Shown here: positions 7,271-16,052 of the stretch, piece after piece | Numbering within the stretch: the first letter of the stretch is position 1 | Layout: every line of letters starts with the position of its first letter | Source: DASQQQ01 sp036390995 | Lineage (GTDB): Bacteria > Actinomycetota > UBA4738 > HRBIN12 | Assembly (NCBI GenBank): GCA_036390995.1 | Contig: DASWAT010000061.1 | Coordinates: 1-31,760 of the forward strand | Direction: 5' to 3' | Length of the DNA stretch: 31,760 bases | The notes under the pieces: generated by a model | Told to the model about the DNA's origin: nothing | The model's input: the letters and a program-made list of their open reading frames with translations, nothing else | The model's database searches: none | Made by a program: the position numbers and the translations under genes

Positions 7271-8335
7271 GTGGCGACCGACGTACACGAGATGAGGGGC
7301 GAGCCGGAGGCGGACTGGCGGGCCGGCCTGTCCGACGACCAGCTGAAGGACGTCCTGTACAAGCTCAAGCTCTGCCGGTACTTCGACGAGCGCATGGAGG
7401 CGCTCTACCGGCAGGGCCGCCTGCCCGGGGCCATCTACTCCGGACGCGGGCAGGAGGGAACGCACGTCGGCGTCGCCTACGCCCTGCGGAAGGACGATTC
7501 GCTGTTCCCCACCCACCGCGATCTGTCCGCTCAGCTCACGAAGGGCGTGGACCTGAAGCGTGTCATGGCCCAGTACTGGGGCCGCATCGACGGCTACACA
7601 CGAGGTCGCGACGGCAACAGCCACATCGGCGACTGGTACGGCAACCGCACGTTCGCCGTCATCTCGCACCTGCCGATCGCCTACCCCATCGCGACCGGTG
7701 CTGCGCTCGCGTACCAGCGCCGGGCCGAGCCACGGGTGGCCATGGCCATCTGCGGCGACGGGTCCACCTCCAACGGCCGGTGGCACGAGGCGCTGAACGT
7801 GTCGGCCGTGTACCAGCTCCCGGTCGTGTGGGTCGTGAACAACAACCAGTACGCCTACTCCACGCCGAACACCCTCGAGTTCAAGGTGCCGACCATCGCC
7901 GAGCGGGCGGCCGGTTACGGGATGCCGGGGGTGCGCATCGACGGCCAGGACGTCCTCGACGTCTATCGGATCGCGCACGCCGCCGTGGAGCGGGCCCGCG
8001 AGGGCGGAGGGCCCACGCTCATCGAGTCGGTCTCGCTGCGGTGGCGGGGGCATGCCGGCCACGACCCGGCGAAGTACGTGCCGAAGGAGCTCCTCGACGA
8101 GTACATGCAGCGCAAGGACCCGGTGAAGCGGTTCGAGGAGCTGCTGGTGGCGAGGTCCGTGGTGGACGAGGAAGAGGTGAAGCGCGTGCAGGAGCGCGTG
8201 GAGCGGGCGTTCGACGAGGGCTACGAGTTCGCGCAGAACTCCCCCTTCCCGGTGGCCGAAGACGTTACGAAGGGCGTCTTCACCGATGACGGGTACTGGC
8301 AGCGCGAGCCCTCGCGCGAGGGAGGGACCGGCTGA
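7271..8335 (+). CDS. 2-oxoacid dehydrogenase E1 component, alpha subunit (first set)
   Basis: The thiamine-diphosphate-binding subunit of a heterotetrameric E1 that decarboxylates pyruvate or a branched-chain 2-oxoacid; 354 residues. GTG 7271 is preceded by GAGGGG overlapping the lpd stop. Visible landmarks are YSGRGQEGTHVGVAYAL (56-72), the HIGDW stretch (118-122), and the ThDP/Mg motif that starts GDGSTSNGRWHE (162-173) and ends at NNNQYAYS (190-197). The C-terminal part carries RWRGHAGHDP and the usual charged helices. The sequence alone does not settle pyruvate against branched-chain substrates. A separate E1 alpha lies 11 kb downstream, so division of labour between the two is likely. 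Confidence 0.93.
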   Translation: MATDVHEMRGEPEADWRAGLSDDQLKDVLYKLKLCRYFDERMEALYRQGRLPGAIYSGRGQEGTHVGVAYALRKDDSLFPTHRDLSAQLTKGVDLKRVMAQYWGRIDGYTRGRDGNSHIGDWYGNRTFAVISHLPIAYPIATGAALAYQRRAEPRVAMAICGDGSTSNGRWHEALNVSAVYQLPVVWVVNNNQYAYSTPNTLEFKVPTIAERAAGYGMPGVRIDGQDVLDVYRIAHAAVERAREGGGPTLIESVSLRWRGHAGHDPAKYVPKELLDEYMQRKDPVKRFEELLVARSVVDEEEVKRVQERVERAFDEGYEFAQNSPFPVAEDVTKGVFTDDGYWQREPSREGGTG

Positions 8336-9381
8336 TGGCGCAGGTGCGGGTCGAGTCGGGCGCGGCCGGCCACGGCGCCGAGCCCCGGGGCAAGCGCACG
8401 GAGGCCGGCGAGGCCACGTACCTCATCGCCATCGCCGAGGCGCTGTGGGAGGAGATGGAGCGCGACGAGCGCGTCTACCTGCTCGGCGAGGACATCGGCG
8501 TGTACGGCGGCGCCTTCAAGGTCACCGAGGGGTTCATCGAGCGGTTCGGCCCCGAGCGCGTGATGGACACCCCGATCGCCGAGGAGACCATCGTCGGGAT
8601 GGCGATGGGCTCGGCGATGGAGGGGTTCCGCCCGGTGGCCGAGTTCCAGTACGCCGACTTCATGACCTCGGGGTTCGACGAGATCGTCACGGCCACGGCC
8701 CGCTATCACTACCGGACCGGGGTCCCGATCCCCGTCGTGCTGCGCGCGCCCTCGGGCGGCGGGGTGCGCGCCAGCAACTTCCACTCGACGAACCCCGAGC
8801 CGTGGTTCGCGTACGCCCCGGGGCTGAAGGTGATCTGCCCTGCGTTCCCCACGGACGCGAAGGGACTGCTGAAGTCGGCCATCCGCGACGACAACCCCGT
8901 GGTGTACCTCGAGCACAAGTGGATCTACCGCCGCATCAAGGAGGTGGTCCCGGAGGACCCCGATTTCCTCGTACCGATCGGGTCGGCGAAGGTGCAGCGC
9001 GAGGGAACCGACGTCACCGTCGTCACGTACGGCGCCATGGTGCACCAGGCGCTCGAGGCCGCCGACGAGCTCGCGCAGCAGGGCACGTCGGTGGAGGTGG
9101 TCGACCTGCGGACGATCTATCCGCTCGACACCGAGACCGTGCTGAACTCGGTCGCCAAGACCAGCCGGGCACTCGTCCTGTACGAGAGCAACCGGTTCCT
9201 CGGCACCGGGGCCGAGGTGGCGGCGGTGATCGCGGAGGAGGGGTTCACGTCGCTGGACGCACCCGTGATGCGCCTGGCTCCACCGCACACGCCGGTGCCG
9301 TTCTCCCCCGTCCTGGAGGACGCGTACATCCCACAGGTCTCGGATATCGAAGAGGCCGTGAAGAAGCTTTCCGCCTGGTGA
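8335..9381 (+). CDS. 2-oxoacid dehydrogenase E1 component, beta subunit (first set)
   Basis: The partner of the E1 alpha encoded just before it; 348 residues. The ATG at 8335 shares one base with the alpha stop (TGATG), indicating coupled translation. The transketolase-like pyrimidine-binding half shows LLGEDIGVYGGAFKVTEGF, the DTPIAEETIVGMAMG helix whose Glu activates the cofactor in the family, and EFQYADFMTSGFDEIV. The C-terminal transketolase half shows VTVVTYGAMVHQALEAA and VVDLRTIYPLDTETVLNSV. An extra N-terminal tail of about 25 charged residues precedes the domain. It works with alpha as an alpha2beta2 enzyme feeding E2. Confidence 0.93.
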   Translation: MAQVRVESGAAGHGAEPRGKRTEAGEATYLIAIAEALWEEMERDERVYLLGEDIGVYGGAFKVTEGFIERFGPERVMDTPIAEETIVGMAMGSAMEGFRPVAEFQYADFMTSGFDEIVTATARYHYRTGVPIPVVLRAPSGGGVRASNFHSTNPEPWFAYAPGLKVICPAFPTDAKGLLKSAIRDDNPVVYLEHKWIYRRIKEVVPEDPDFLVPIGSAKVQREGTDVTVVTYGAMVHQALEAADELAQQGTSVEVVDLRTIYPLDTETVLNSVAKTSRALVLYESNRFLGTGAEVAAVIAEEGFTSLDAPVMRLAPPHTPVPFSPVLEDAYIPQVSDIEEAVKKLSAW

Positions 9382-9394
9382 GCCGGGAGGGTCG

Positions 9395-10810
9395 ATGACC
9401 ACCGTATCCATGCCGCAGCTCGGAGAGACCGTCGTCGAAGGCACCATCCTGAAGTGGCTGAAGCAGGAGGGTCAGGAGGTCGCCCAGGACGAGCCGTTGT
9501 TCGAGATCTCCACGGACAAGGTCGACACGGAGGTGCCGTCGCCGGCCGCCGGGACGCTGACGAAGATCCTCGTTCCGGAAGGCCAGACGGTGAAGGTCGG
9601 CACCCCGCTGGCGGAGATCGGCGGCGCGGGAGAGCAGCCCGTCGAGGCGCCTCCGCCCCAGTCGGCCCAAGCGGCCGTGCAGTCCCCACCGCCCGCCGCG
9701 GAGGCGCCAGCCGCGGCTCCAGGGCCCCCCACGCCCACGCCGACACCGGAACCCTCGCAGCCGGTGGCGGCCCGGGCGCCGGCGCCGTCGCTCGGCGAGC
9801 TCCCCGACCGCGGGCCACGCTCGCAGATCCTTTCGCCGCTGGTCCGCCGTCTCGCAGACGAGCACGGCGTGGACCTCGCGCAGATCCTCGGGACCGGCAC
9901 GGGGGGACGGATCACGAAGACCGACATCATGAGTTACGTGGAGGCTCGGGGAGGCGCCGCCCCGGCGACCCCGGCAGCAGCGCCGGCGCCGGCGCCTGCT
10001 GCAGCACCGGCCACTGCCCCCGCCCGGGCTCCCGCCCCCACACCGGCCGCACCCACACCCGTGCCCGTTCAGGCCCCGGCGGCACAGGTGCCGGCCGCTC
10101 CGGCCGGCGCCGGCGAGGAGCTGATCCCGGTCAGCCACATCCGCAAGGCCATCGGGGAGCACATGACGCGGAGCTTGCAGGTCTCGGCCCGGGCGTGGAA
10201 CGCCGTCGAAGTGAACATGGAGAACGTGGCCCAACTGCGAGGCCGGGTGAAGGACGCCTTCAAGGCGCGCGAGGGCTTCAACCTCACGTACATGCCGTTC
10301 GTCTCCCGCGCAGTGGTCGACGCGCTCATGGCGTTCCCGATGGTGAATGCCGAGCTGCGGGGGGAGGAGATCGCCCTCAAGCACTTCGTGAACCTGGGGA
10401 TCGCCGTGTCCTACGAGGACGGCCTCATCGTCCCGGCGGTGAAGGGCGCCGACGGGATGAACCTCATCGGCCTTGCCCGCGCGATCAACGACCTGGCGAC
10501 CAGGGCCCGAGCGAAGAAGCTCCTGCCCGACGAGGTCCACGGCGGCACGTTCACCATCACGAACCCCGGTCCGTTCGGCTCGCTGATCTCGGTGCCCATC
10601 ATCAACCAGCCCGAGACCGCGATCCTCGCGTTCGACACGGTGGAGAAGCGGCCGGTGGTGGTCGACGACGCCATCGCGATCCGGCACATGGTGTACCTCT
10701 CGGTGTCGTGGGACCACCGGGTGATCGACGGCGCCCTGGCCTCCCAGTTCCTGTCCCGGGTGAAGCAGAACCTGGAGACATGGGACTTCGGCGAGGACCT
10801 CGGCCTGTAG
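9395..10810 (+). CDS. Dihydrolipoamide acyltransferase (E2)
   Basis: The core of the dehydrogenase complex, carrying acyl groups on a swinging lipoyl arm to CoA; 471 residues, ATG 9395 behind GGGAGG. Domains in order: one lipoyl domain (1-77) with the lipoylated K42 in STDKVDTEV; a Pro/Ala linker (80-133); the peripheral-subunit-binding domain (144-184, SPLVRRLADEHGVDLAQILG and GGRITKTDI); a second, very Pro/Ala-rich linker (187-240); and the catalytic domain (243-471) with active-site H441 and D445 in SWDHRVIDGA. One lipoyl domain is typical of branched-chain or 2-oxoglutarate E2, though pyruvate E2s can also have one. It is the only E2 in the window, so it probably accepts substrates from both E1 pairs. 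Confidence 0.95.
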   Translation: MTTVSMPQLGETVVEGTILKWLKQEGQEVAQDEPLFEISTDKVDTEVPSPAAGTLTKILVPEGQTVKVGTPLAEIGGAGEQPVEAPPPQSAQAAVQSPPPAAEAPAAAPGPPTPTPTPEPSQPVAARAPAPSLGELPDRGPRSQILSPLVRRLADEHGVDLAQILGTGTGGRITKTDIMSYVEARGGAAPATPAAAPAPAPAAAPATAPARAPAPTPAAPTPVPVQAPAAQVPAAPAGAGEELIPVSHIRKAIGEHMTRSLQVSARAWNAVEVNMENVAQLRGRVKDAFKAREGFNLTYMPFVSRAVVDALMAFPMVNAELRGEEIALKHFVNLGIAVSYEDGLIVPAVKGADGMNLIGLARAINDLATRARAKKLLPDEVHGGTFTITNPGPFGSLISVPIINQPETAILAFDTVEKRPVVVDDAIAIRHMVYLSVSWDHRVIDGALASQFLSRVKQNLETWDFGEDLGL

Positions 10811-10814
10811 CGCG

Positions 10815-11513
10815 ATGGCCCGCGACGGCTGGCTGATCCGCCCCGAGGGGCTCGTGCCCTACGCGCGCGCCAACGAGGTGATGCACGCGCTGGCCGAGCG
10901 TCGCCTGGCCGGCGAGATCCCCGACACGCTCATCCTGCTTGAGCACCCGCCGGTCTACACCGCGGGACGGCGGTGGAAGCCCGAGCACATCGTGTGGACG
11001 CAGGACCGGATCGCGGCCGCTGGCGCCGAGCTCCACCATATCGACCGCGGCGGCTCGCTCACATTCCACGGGCCCGGCCAGCTGGTCGGCTACCCGATCG
11101 TCGACCTGGGATCGAAGCCCGATGCCCTCGGCTACGTTCGGCGCCTCGAGGAGGTCGTGATCCGCGCGGCGGCCGACCTCGGCGTCGAGCTGCATCGCAG
11201 CGACGTCCAGACCGGCGTATGGTCGGGCGACCACAAGGTGTGTGCGATCGGCGTCCGGCTGATGCGCGCCCGTGTGACCCTCCACGGATTCGCGGTGAAC
11301 TGCACGACCGACCTGTCGTGGTTCGATGCCATCGTGCCGTGCGGACTGCAGGACGAGGGCGTGGCGTCGCTGTCGCTGCTGGCCGGCCGCACGGTCGGGG
11401 TGGCCGATGCGGTGATCCCCGTGCTCCGCCACTTCGAGCGCGTGTTCGACCTGGAGCTGCGCTCGGTCGCCGATGAGGCGGCCCCGTTCTCGGTGCTGCC
11501 CGCCGCCTCGTGA
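10815..11513 (+). CDS. lipB: Lipoyl(octanoyl) transferase
   Basis: Transfers octanoate from acyl carrier protein to the lipoyl lysine of E2 and similar proteins, the first step of lipoate assembly; 232 residues. The family signature DRGGSLTFHGPGQLVGYP (77-94) is complete, as are the catalytic K141 (DHKVCAIG) and C176 (AIVPCGL). It starts four bases after the E2 stop, so the acyltransferase and the enzyme that modifies it are made together. LipA, which inserts the two sulfurs, is encoded about 9 kb downstream after the second E1 set. The start ATG 10815 gives the usual family N-terminus. Confidence 0.96.
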   Translation: MARDGWLIRPEGLVPYARANEVMHALAERRLAGEIPDTLILLEHPPVYTAGRRWKPEHIVWTQDRIAAAGAELHHIDRGGSLTFHGPGQLVGYPIVDLGSKPDALGYVRRLEEVVIRAAADLGVELHRSDVQTGVWSGDHKVCAIGVRLMRARVTLHGFAVNCTTDLSWFDAIVPCGLQDEGVASLSLLAGRTVGVADAVIPVLRHFERVFDLELRSVADEAAPFSVLPAAS

Positions 11514-12283
11514 CCGAGATCCACCCCGCCGCGGCCCACGGCTTCCAAGCAGCAGCCGACGCGTACGAGCGCGGACGACCCGGGTACCCACCCGAGGCGA
11601 TCGCCCACCTCGTGGACGTGCTCCGCATCCGCCCCGGCACCACCCTCGTCGACGTGGGAGCGGGCACGGGCAAGCTCGTCCGGATGCTCCAACACACGGG
11701 TGCCGGGCTGATCGCCGTGGAACCGGTGGACGCTATGCGCGCGGAGCTGCGGGCGAGGTCCCCGTCGGTCCGGGCGCTGGCGGGAACGGCGGAGGCCATC
11801 CCGCTCGAGAACGCGTCCGTGGACGCCGTGGTGGCCGCCCAGGCTTTCCACTGGTTCGAGGGCGACCCGGCGCTTCGGGAGTTCCACCGGATCCTTCGGC
11901 TCGGGGGTCGCCTCGGCCTCGTGTGGAACGTTCGAGATCAGTCGGTGGACTGGGTCGCGAGGATCACCGACATCCTGGATCCGTACGCCGGCGACGCACC
12001 TCGGCATCGCTCCGGCCGGTGGCGGGAGGCGTTCGAACGGACCTCGTTCTTCGGCGAGCTCCACGTGGAGCGGTTCCCTCATCGGCACGCGATGACGCCA
12101 GACGAGCTGATCGACCGGGTGCTCTCGACGAGCTTCATCGGCGCGCTCGACGACGCGGGTCGCGAACGGGTGCGGACACAGGTGCTCGACCTGGCCCGAA
12201 CGCATCCCGAGCTCGCCGGCCGCGACCGGTTCGAGTTCCCCTACCTCACCGAGGTCTGGTGGTGCGAACGCCGAGGGGCGTGA
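11510..12283 (+). CDS. Class I SAM-dependent methyltransferase
   Basis: 257 residues. GTG 11510 overlaps the lipB stop by four bases (GTGA), so it is the last gene of the dehydrogenase operon. The SAM-binding loop is LVDVGAGTGKLVRML (46-60). The acidic end of the second strand (AVEP), a post-motif AQAFHWF and RLGGRLGLVWNVRD complete a Methyltransf_11-type fold. The N-terminal FQAAADAYERGRPGYPPE stretch recurs in small-molecule methyltransferases of the SmtA/Crg1-like group. The substrate cannot be read from the sequence. Position after lipB suggests co-expression, not necessarily a role in lipoate metabolism. Confidence 0.88.
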   Translation: MTEIHPAAAHGFQAAADAYERGRPGYPPEAIAHLVDVLRIRPGTTLVDVGAGTGKLVRMLQHTGAGLIAVEPVDAMRAELRARSPSVRALAGTAEAIPLENASVDAVVAAQAFHWFEGDPALREFHRILRLGGRLGLVWNVRDQSVDWVARITDILDPYAGDAPRHRSGRWREAFERTSFFGELHVERFPHRHAMTPDELIDRVLSTSFIGALDDAGRERVRTQVLDLARTHPELAGRDRFEFPYLTEVWWCERRGA

Positions 12284-12299
12284 CACCCCGAGCCGTTTC

Positions 12300-13043
12300 T
12301 CAGGCGTCGGCGATGATCGCGTACTGCGGGATCTGCTCGAGCCAGCCGAGCACCGGCCTCGTCGCGATCCGGCGGGCCCACTCGACGTCGCGGAGGCGCC
12401 GGATCCGCACGCCTCGCCACCCGGCCCGATAGACGGCGTGGATCATCGGCTCCGCCGACGACTGGCTCGCAAGGGGGAGCTGCGCCAGCAGCTCGCGGTC
12501 GTACTCGGCGTGGTGATCGTGCGGGATCCCGTACAGGCGGCGCAGACCCTCGGCGGCCGCCGATCGCGCGCGCTGCGCGAGGCCGCCCCCGCCCCACGTC
12601 CCCTCGAACAGCACGAGGCGCCCACCGGGAGCGACGACCTCGCGCCAGGCCCTGAGCGCGCGGTCGGGATCGGGAAGCGTCCACAGCATGTGGCGCTCCA
12701 TCACGGCGTCGAAGGGGCCCGCCGGCGGCTCCTCGGCGGCACCGACCACGAACGACGCCTTCACGGCCTGCTCCGCGGCCTTCATCTGGGCCCGCTCGAG
12801 CATCCCCGGAGAGAGGTCGAGCGCCGTCACCTCGTACCCGAGCTCGGCGGCCAGGAGCGTCATGCTCCCGGTGCCGGCGCCGACGTCCAGCACCTTCTTG
12901 CCGTGAGGCGGCAGCGCCGTCTCGAGGGCCGCCCGCCACGCCGCGGCCTCGACCGGATCCGAGGCGGCGTGCGATGGGGAGTGGTCGTAGACCGCCGCAT
13001 CGGCGTCCCACCAGTCGCGGATGCGGTCGTGCAGGTCGGCCAC
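12300..13043 (-). CDS. Class I SAM-dependent methyltransferase (copper operon, last gene)
   Basis: 247 residues, GTG 13043 with a strong GAGGAGGG eight bases upstream. The SAM loop is VLDVGAGTGSMTLLA (51-65), followed by VTALDLSPGMLERAQ and the aromatic/acidic stretch around AVMERHMLWTLPDPDRAL; PGGRLVLFEGTWGG follows. This resembles UbiE/Methyltransf_11 enzymes, and an arsenite or small-molecule methyltransferase is possible. It lacks the conserved cysteines expected of an arsenite methyltransferase. It starts nine bases after the thioredoxin-TPR stop, in one operon with csoR and copA. Substrate unknown. Confidence 0.87.
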   Translation of the reverse strand: MADLHDRIRDWWDADAAVYDHSPSHAASDPVEAAAWRAALETALPPHGKKVLDVGAGTGSMTLLAAELGYEVTALDLSPGMLERAQMKAAEQAVKASFVVGAAEEPPAGPFDAVMERHMLWTLPDPDRALRAWREVVAPGGRLVLFEGTWGGGGLAQRARSAAAEGLRRLYGIPHDHHAEYDRELLAQLPLASQSSAEPMIHAVYRAGWRGVRIRRLRDVEWARRIATRPVLGWLEQIPQYAIIADA

Positions 13044-13052
13044 CGGCCCTCC

Positions 13053-13850
13053 TCAGAACAGCGCGTTCGCGAGCTTGCGCCGGTAGTCCACGACGAGCGG
13101 GTCCTCGTCGCCGAGGACCTCGAACACCTCGAGCATCGCCTGGCGGGCGTCGGGGTCATCGCGGAGGGCGCCGATCATGCCGTCGAGCGCCTCGCGCCAC
13201 TTGCCCTGGGCGGCAAGACGCTTCGCGGATGCGAGCGTTCCCGCCTCACGGAGATCCGACCACTCGGACACCGTGATCGAGGCCAGGAGCCGTTCGGCAT
13301 CCGGGTCGGGCAGCAGCGGCATGAGCGTCTGCCGCGCCTCGTCGACGTCCCCTCGCTCGGCGAGGATCCGTCCCAGCCCCAGGCGCGCCGACCGGTTGTT
13401 CTGATCCGCCTCGAGGGCCTCGCGGTACCGGCGCTCGGCGTCCTGGACGTCCCCGGCCTGCTCCTCCTCCTCGGCCTCCTTGGCCACCAGGTCTGCCTCG
13501 GTCGGCAGGAGGCGGTCCACGAACTCGTTGACCATGGGCTCGGGGATCGCGCCGATGAACCCGTCGACGGGCTTGCCGTCCTTGAAGGCGATCACCGTGG
13601 GGATGCTCTGCACGCCGAACTGTGACGCCGTGTAGGGGTTCGCGTCGACGTCGAGCTTCGCCAGCCGGAACCCGCCGCCTCGCTCCCCGGCCACCCGCTC
13701 GAGGATCGGCCCGAGCGTCTTGCAGGGGCCGCACCACGACGCCCACAGGTCGACCACCACGGGCCGCTGCTTGGACTCCTCGACCACCTTCTCCATGAAG
13801 TCGGCGTCGGTCACGTCGACGACGACCTTCGTGTCCTGCATCATGTCCAT
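13053..13850 (-). CDS. Thioredoxin-TPR protein (CnoX/YbbN-like co-chaperone)
   Basis: 265 residues from ATG 13850, chosen because AAAGGTGA sits seven bases upstream; two GTG codons just before it are less well placed. Residues 1-115 are a thioredoxin fold with an intact active site (LWASWCGPC, C40 and C43) and the cis-proline loop SIPTV. Residues 125-265 are helical repeats of TPR type (DVQDAERRYREALEADQNN, then the paired LAAQGKWREALDGM). This is the CnoX/YbbN architecture, whose members protect proteins from oxidative damage and hand them to chaperones. The E. coli protein lacks the first active-site Cys; this one keeps both, so it could be redox-active. It lies 39 bases after copA in the copper operon. 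Confidence 0.92.
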   Translation of the reverse strand: MDMMQDTKVVVDVTDADFMEKVVEESKQRPVVVDLWASWCGPCKTLGPILERVAGERGGGFRLAKLDVDANPYTASQFGVQSIPTVIAFKDGKPVDGFIGAIPEPMVNEFVDRLLPTEADLVAKEAEEEEQAGDVQDAERRYREALEADQNNRSARLGLGRILAERGDVDEARQTLMPLLPDPDAERLLASITVSEWSDLREAGTLASAKRLAAQGKWREALDGMIGALRDDPDARQAMLEVFEVLGDEDPLVVDYRRKLANALF

Positions 13851-13889
13851 CACCACATCACCTTTCCATGCGTCCTACAACTGTACCCG

Positions 13890-16052
13890 TCATGCCCGGA
13901 ACCGCTTGAGCCTGAGCGAGTTCGCCAGCACCGAGACCGACGACATCGCCATGGCACCGCCGGCGATGATCGGGCTCAAGAACCCGAACGCCGCGAGCGG
14001 GATGAGGACCACGTTGTAGCCGAAAGCCCAGAACAGGTTCTCGGCGATCGTCCGGAACGTGCGCCGCGAGAGCTTGATGGCGCGTACCACGCCCGGCAGA
14101 TCACCTCTCATCAACGTGATGTCGGAGGCCTCGATCGCCACGTCGGTTCCCGTGCCGATGGCGATCCCGAGGTCGGCCTGCGCCAGCGCCGGGCCGTCGT
14201 TGATGCCGTCCCCGACCATCGCCACGACCTTGCCCTCGGCCTGGAGCCGGCGGATCTCCCCGACCTTGTCCTCCGGGTGCACCTCCGAGAGCACCCGGTC
14301 GATCCCCGCCTGCCGGCCGATCGCCTCGCCCGTCGCCGCGTTGTCGCCGGTGATCATGGCCACCTGGACACCCATGCGATGGAGGTCGGCGACCGCGCCG
14401 GCGGCGCCGTCCTTGATCCGGTCGGCCACGGCCAGGATGCCCCGGGCCTTCCCGTCCCAGCCCACCCAGAACACGGTCTTGCCCTCGGCCTCCAGCCGAG
14501 CCGCTTCCTCGGCCAGCCAGCCCGGGACGGACAACCCTTCGTCCTCCAGGTAGGTGCGTCGCCCCACGACGACGTCGTTCTCCTCCACCGCGGCCCGCAC
14601 GCCTCGCCCGGCCGTCGAGCGGAACCCGGAGGCCGCAGGGACGTCGATGCCGCGCTCGACGGCGCCGGCCACCACCGCGCGGGCGATCGGGTGCTCGCTG
14701 GACGCCTCGGCCGCCGCTGCCAGCGCGAGCGTGCGCTCGTCCCCGACGACCTCCTGGAGCACCATCCGGCCCTCGGTCAGGGTGCCGGTCTTGTCGAAGA
14801 CGACGACGTCGATCTTGCGTGACCGCTCGAGGACCTCACCGCCCCGGATCAGCACGCCGAGCTGCGCTCCCCGGCCGGTGCCGACCATGATGGCAGCGGG
14901 TGTCGCCAGCCCCAGCGCGCACGGGCAGGCGATGATGAGCACGGCCACCGCGGGAACCAGCGCGTCCTGGACGCTGCCGCCGCTCGCGAAGAACCACCCG
15001 AGCGCGGTCAGGAGCGCGATGCCCATGACGATCGGGACGAAGATGCCCGCCACCCGGTCCGCCAGGCGCTGGATCGGCGCCTTCGAGCCTTGAGCCTCGG
15101 CCACCAGCCGCACGATCTGCGCGAGCGCCGTGTCGCTGCCCACGCGGGTGGCCTCGACCAGGAGCATCCCGTCGACGTTGAGCGTGGCCCCGGCGACCTC
15201 ATCGCCCGCGGTCTTCTCCACCGGCACGGACTCGCCGGTCAGCATGGACTCGTCCACAGCCGACGAGCCCTCGAGGACCCGTCCGTCCGTGGGGATCTTC
15301 TCGCCGGGCAGGACCCTGAGGACCCACCCGGGCTTCACCGCATCGATGGGGACCTTCAGCTCCTTGTCGCCGCGGACGACCCGAGCCTCCTTCGCGCCGA
15401 GCTCGAGCAGACGCTTGATCGCCTGCGACGCGCGCCCCTTGGCCCGGGACTCGAGCCACCGGCCGAGCAGGAGGAACGCGATGATCACGGCCGCGCTGTC
15501 GAAGTACAGGTCCTCCATACGGAACAGCGCCCACACCGAGTACAGGTAGGCGGCCAGCGTCCCCACCGCGATCAGCGTGTCCATGTTCGCCGTGAGCGCC
15601 TTCGCCCTGATCGCCGCCCCCTTCAGGAACGGCCACCCCGCGTAGAACTGCACAGGTGTGGCCAGCACGAACGCGGTCCACCGGGCCCAGTCCCGGTCCA
15701 TGAACGCCATCGACAGCGCCATGGTGGCGATGCCGAGCGGCCACGCCACGGCCATCCGGATCAGCCACGAGCGCTCCTCGCGGCGGGCCGCCTCCTCGGT
15801 TTCGTCGACGTGGACCTGGATGTCGTAGCCCCGAGCCTTCACCGCCTCGCGGAGCGTGTCGAGGCCGGGCGCGCCCTCGGCCAGGCGGACCACGGCCTCG
15901 CCGGTGGCGAAGTTCACGGCGGCTTCCACCCCGGGCTGCTTGTTCAGGGTCTTCTCCACTCTTGCGGCGCAGGATCCGCAGGTCATGCCGACGACGTCGA
16001 GCCGGAGCTCCTTCACCGCTTCGGTCATGTCTTCCTCGAGGGTGTCGCTCAT
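13890..16052 (-). CDS. copA: Copper-exporting P-type ATPase (P1B-1)
   Basis: Pumps Cu(I) out of the cytosol at the cost of ATP; 720 residues. ATG 16052 has GGGAGG upstream and overlaps the csoR stop as ATGA. One N-terminal metal-binding domain (17-83) with GMTCGSC (C25, C28). Membrane helices follow at about 97-205. Next come the actuator TGES (272-275), the CPC metal site (376-378), the phosphorylation site D420KTGT, H454P in the nucleotide domain, and GDGIND (614-619). The last two helices carry Y679-N680 and M703-S704-S705, the P1B-1 signature for Cu(I)/Ag(I) rather than zinc. Regulation by the co-transcribed CsoR is expected. Confidence 0.97.
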   Translation of the reverse strand: MSDTLEEDMTEAVKELRLDVVGMTCGSCAARVEKTLNKQPGVEAAVNFATGEAVVRLAEGAPGLDTLREAVKARGYDIQVHVDETEEAARREERSWLIRMAVAWPLGIATMALSMAFMDRDWARWTAFVLATPVQFYAGWPFLKGAAIRAKALTANMDTLIAVGTLAAYLYSVWALFRMEDLYFDSAAVIIAFLLLGRWLESRAKGRASQAIKRLLELGAKEARVVRGDKELKVPIDAVKPGWVLRVLPGEKIPTDGRVLEGSSAVDESMLTGESVPVEKTAGDEVAGATLNVDGMLLVEATRVGSDTALAQIVRLVAEAQGSKAPIQRLADRVAGIFVPIVMGIALLTALGWFFASGGSVQDALVPAVAVLIIACPCALGLATPAAIMVGTGRGAQLGVLIRGGEVLERSRKIDVVVFDKTGTLTEGRMVLQEVVGDERTLALAAAAEASSEHPIARAVVAGAVERGIDVPAASGFRSTAGRGVRAAVEENDVVVGRRTYLEDEGLSVPGWLAEEAARLEAEGKTVFWVGWDGKARGILAVADRIKDGAAGAVADLHRMGVQVAMITGDNAATGEAIGRQAGIDRVLSEVHPEDKVGEIRRLQAEGKVVAMVGDGINDGPALAQADLGIAIGTGTDVAIEASDITLMRGDLPGVVRAIKLSRRTFRTIAENLFWAFGYNVVLIPLAAFGFLSPIIAGGAMAMSSVSVLANSLRLKRFRA

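Noticed and set aside
9632..10117. Repetitive Pro/Ala-coding stretches as a possible CRISPR or tandem repeat array
   Set aside because: The repeats are irregular and in frame within E2; they code for its flexible linkers.
9245..10717. 490-codon minus-strand frame opposite E2
   Set aside because: Low-complexity Arg/Gly/Cys runs reflect the Pro/Ala linkers read backwards; no coding evidence.
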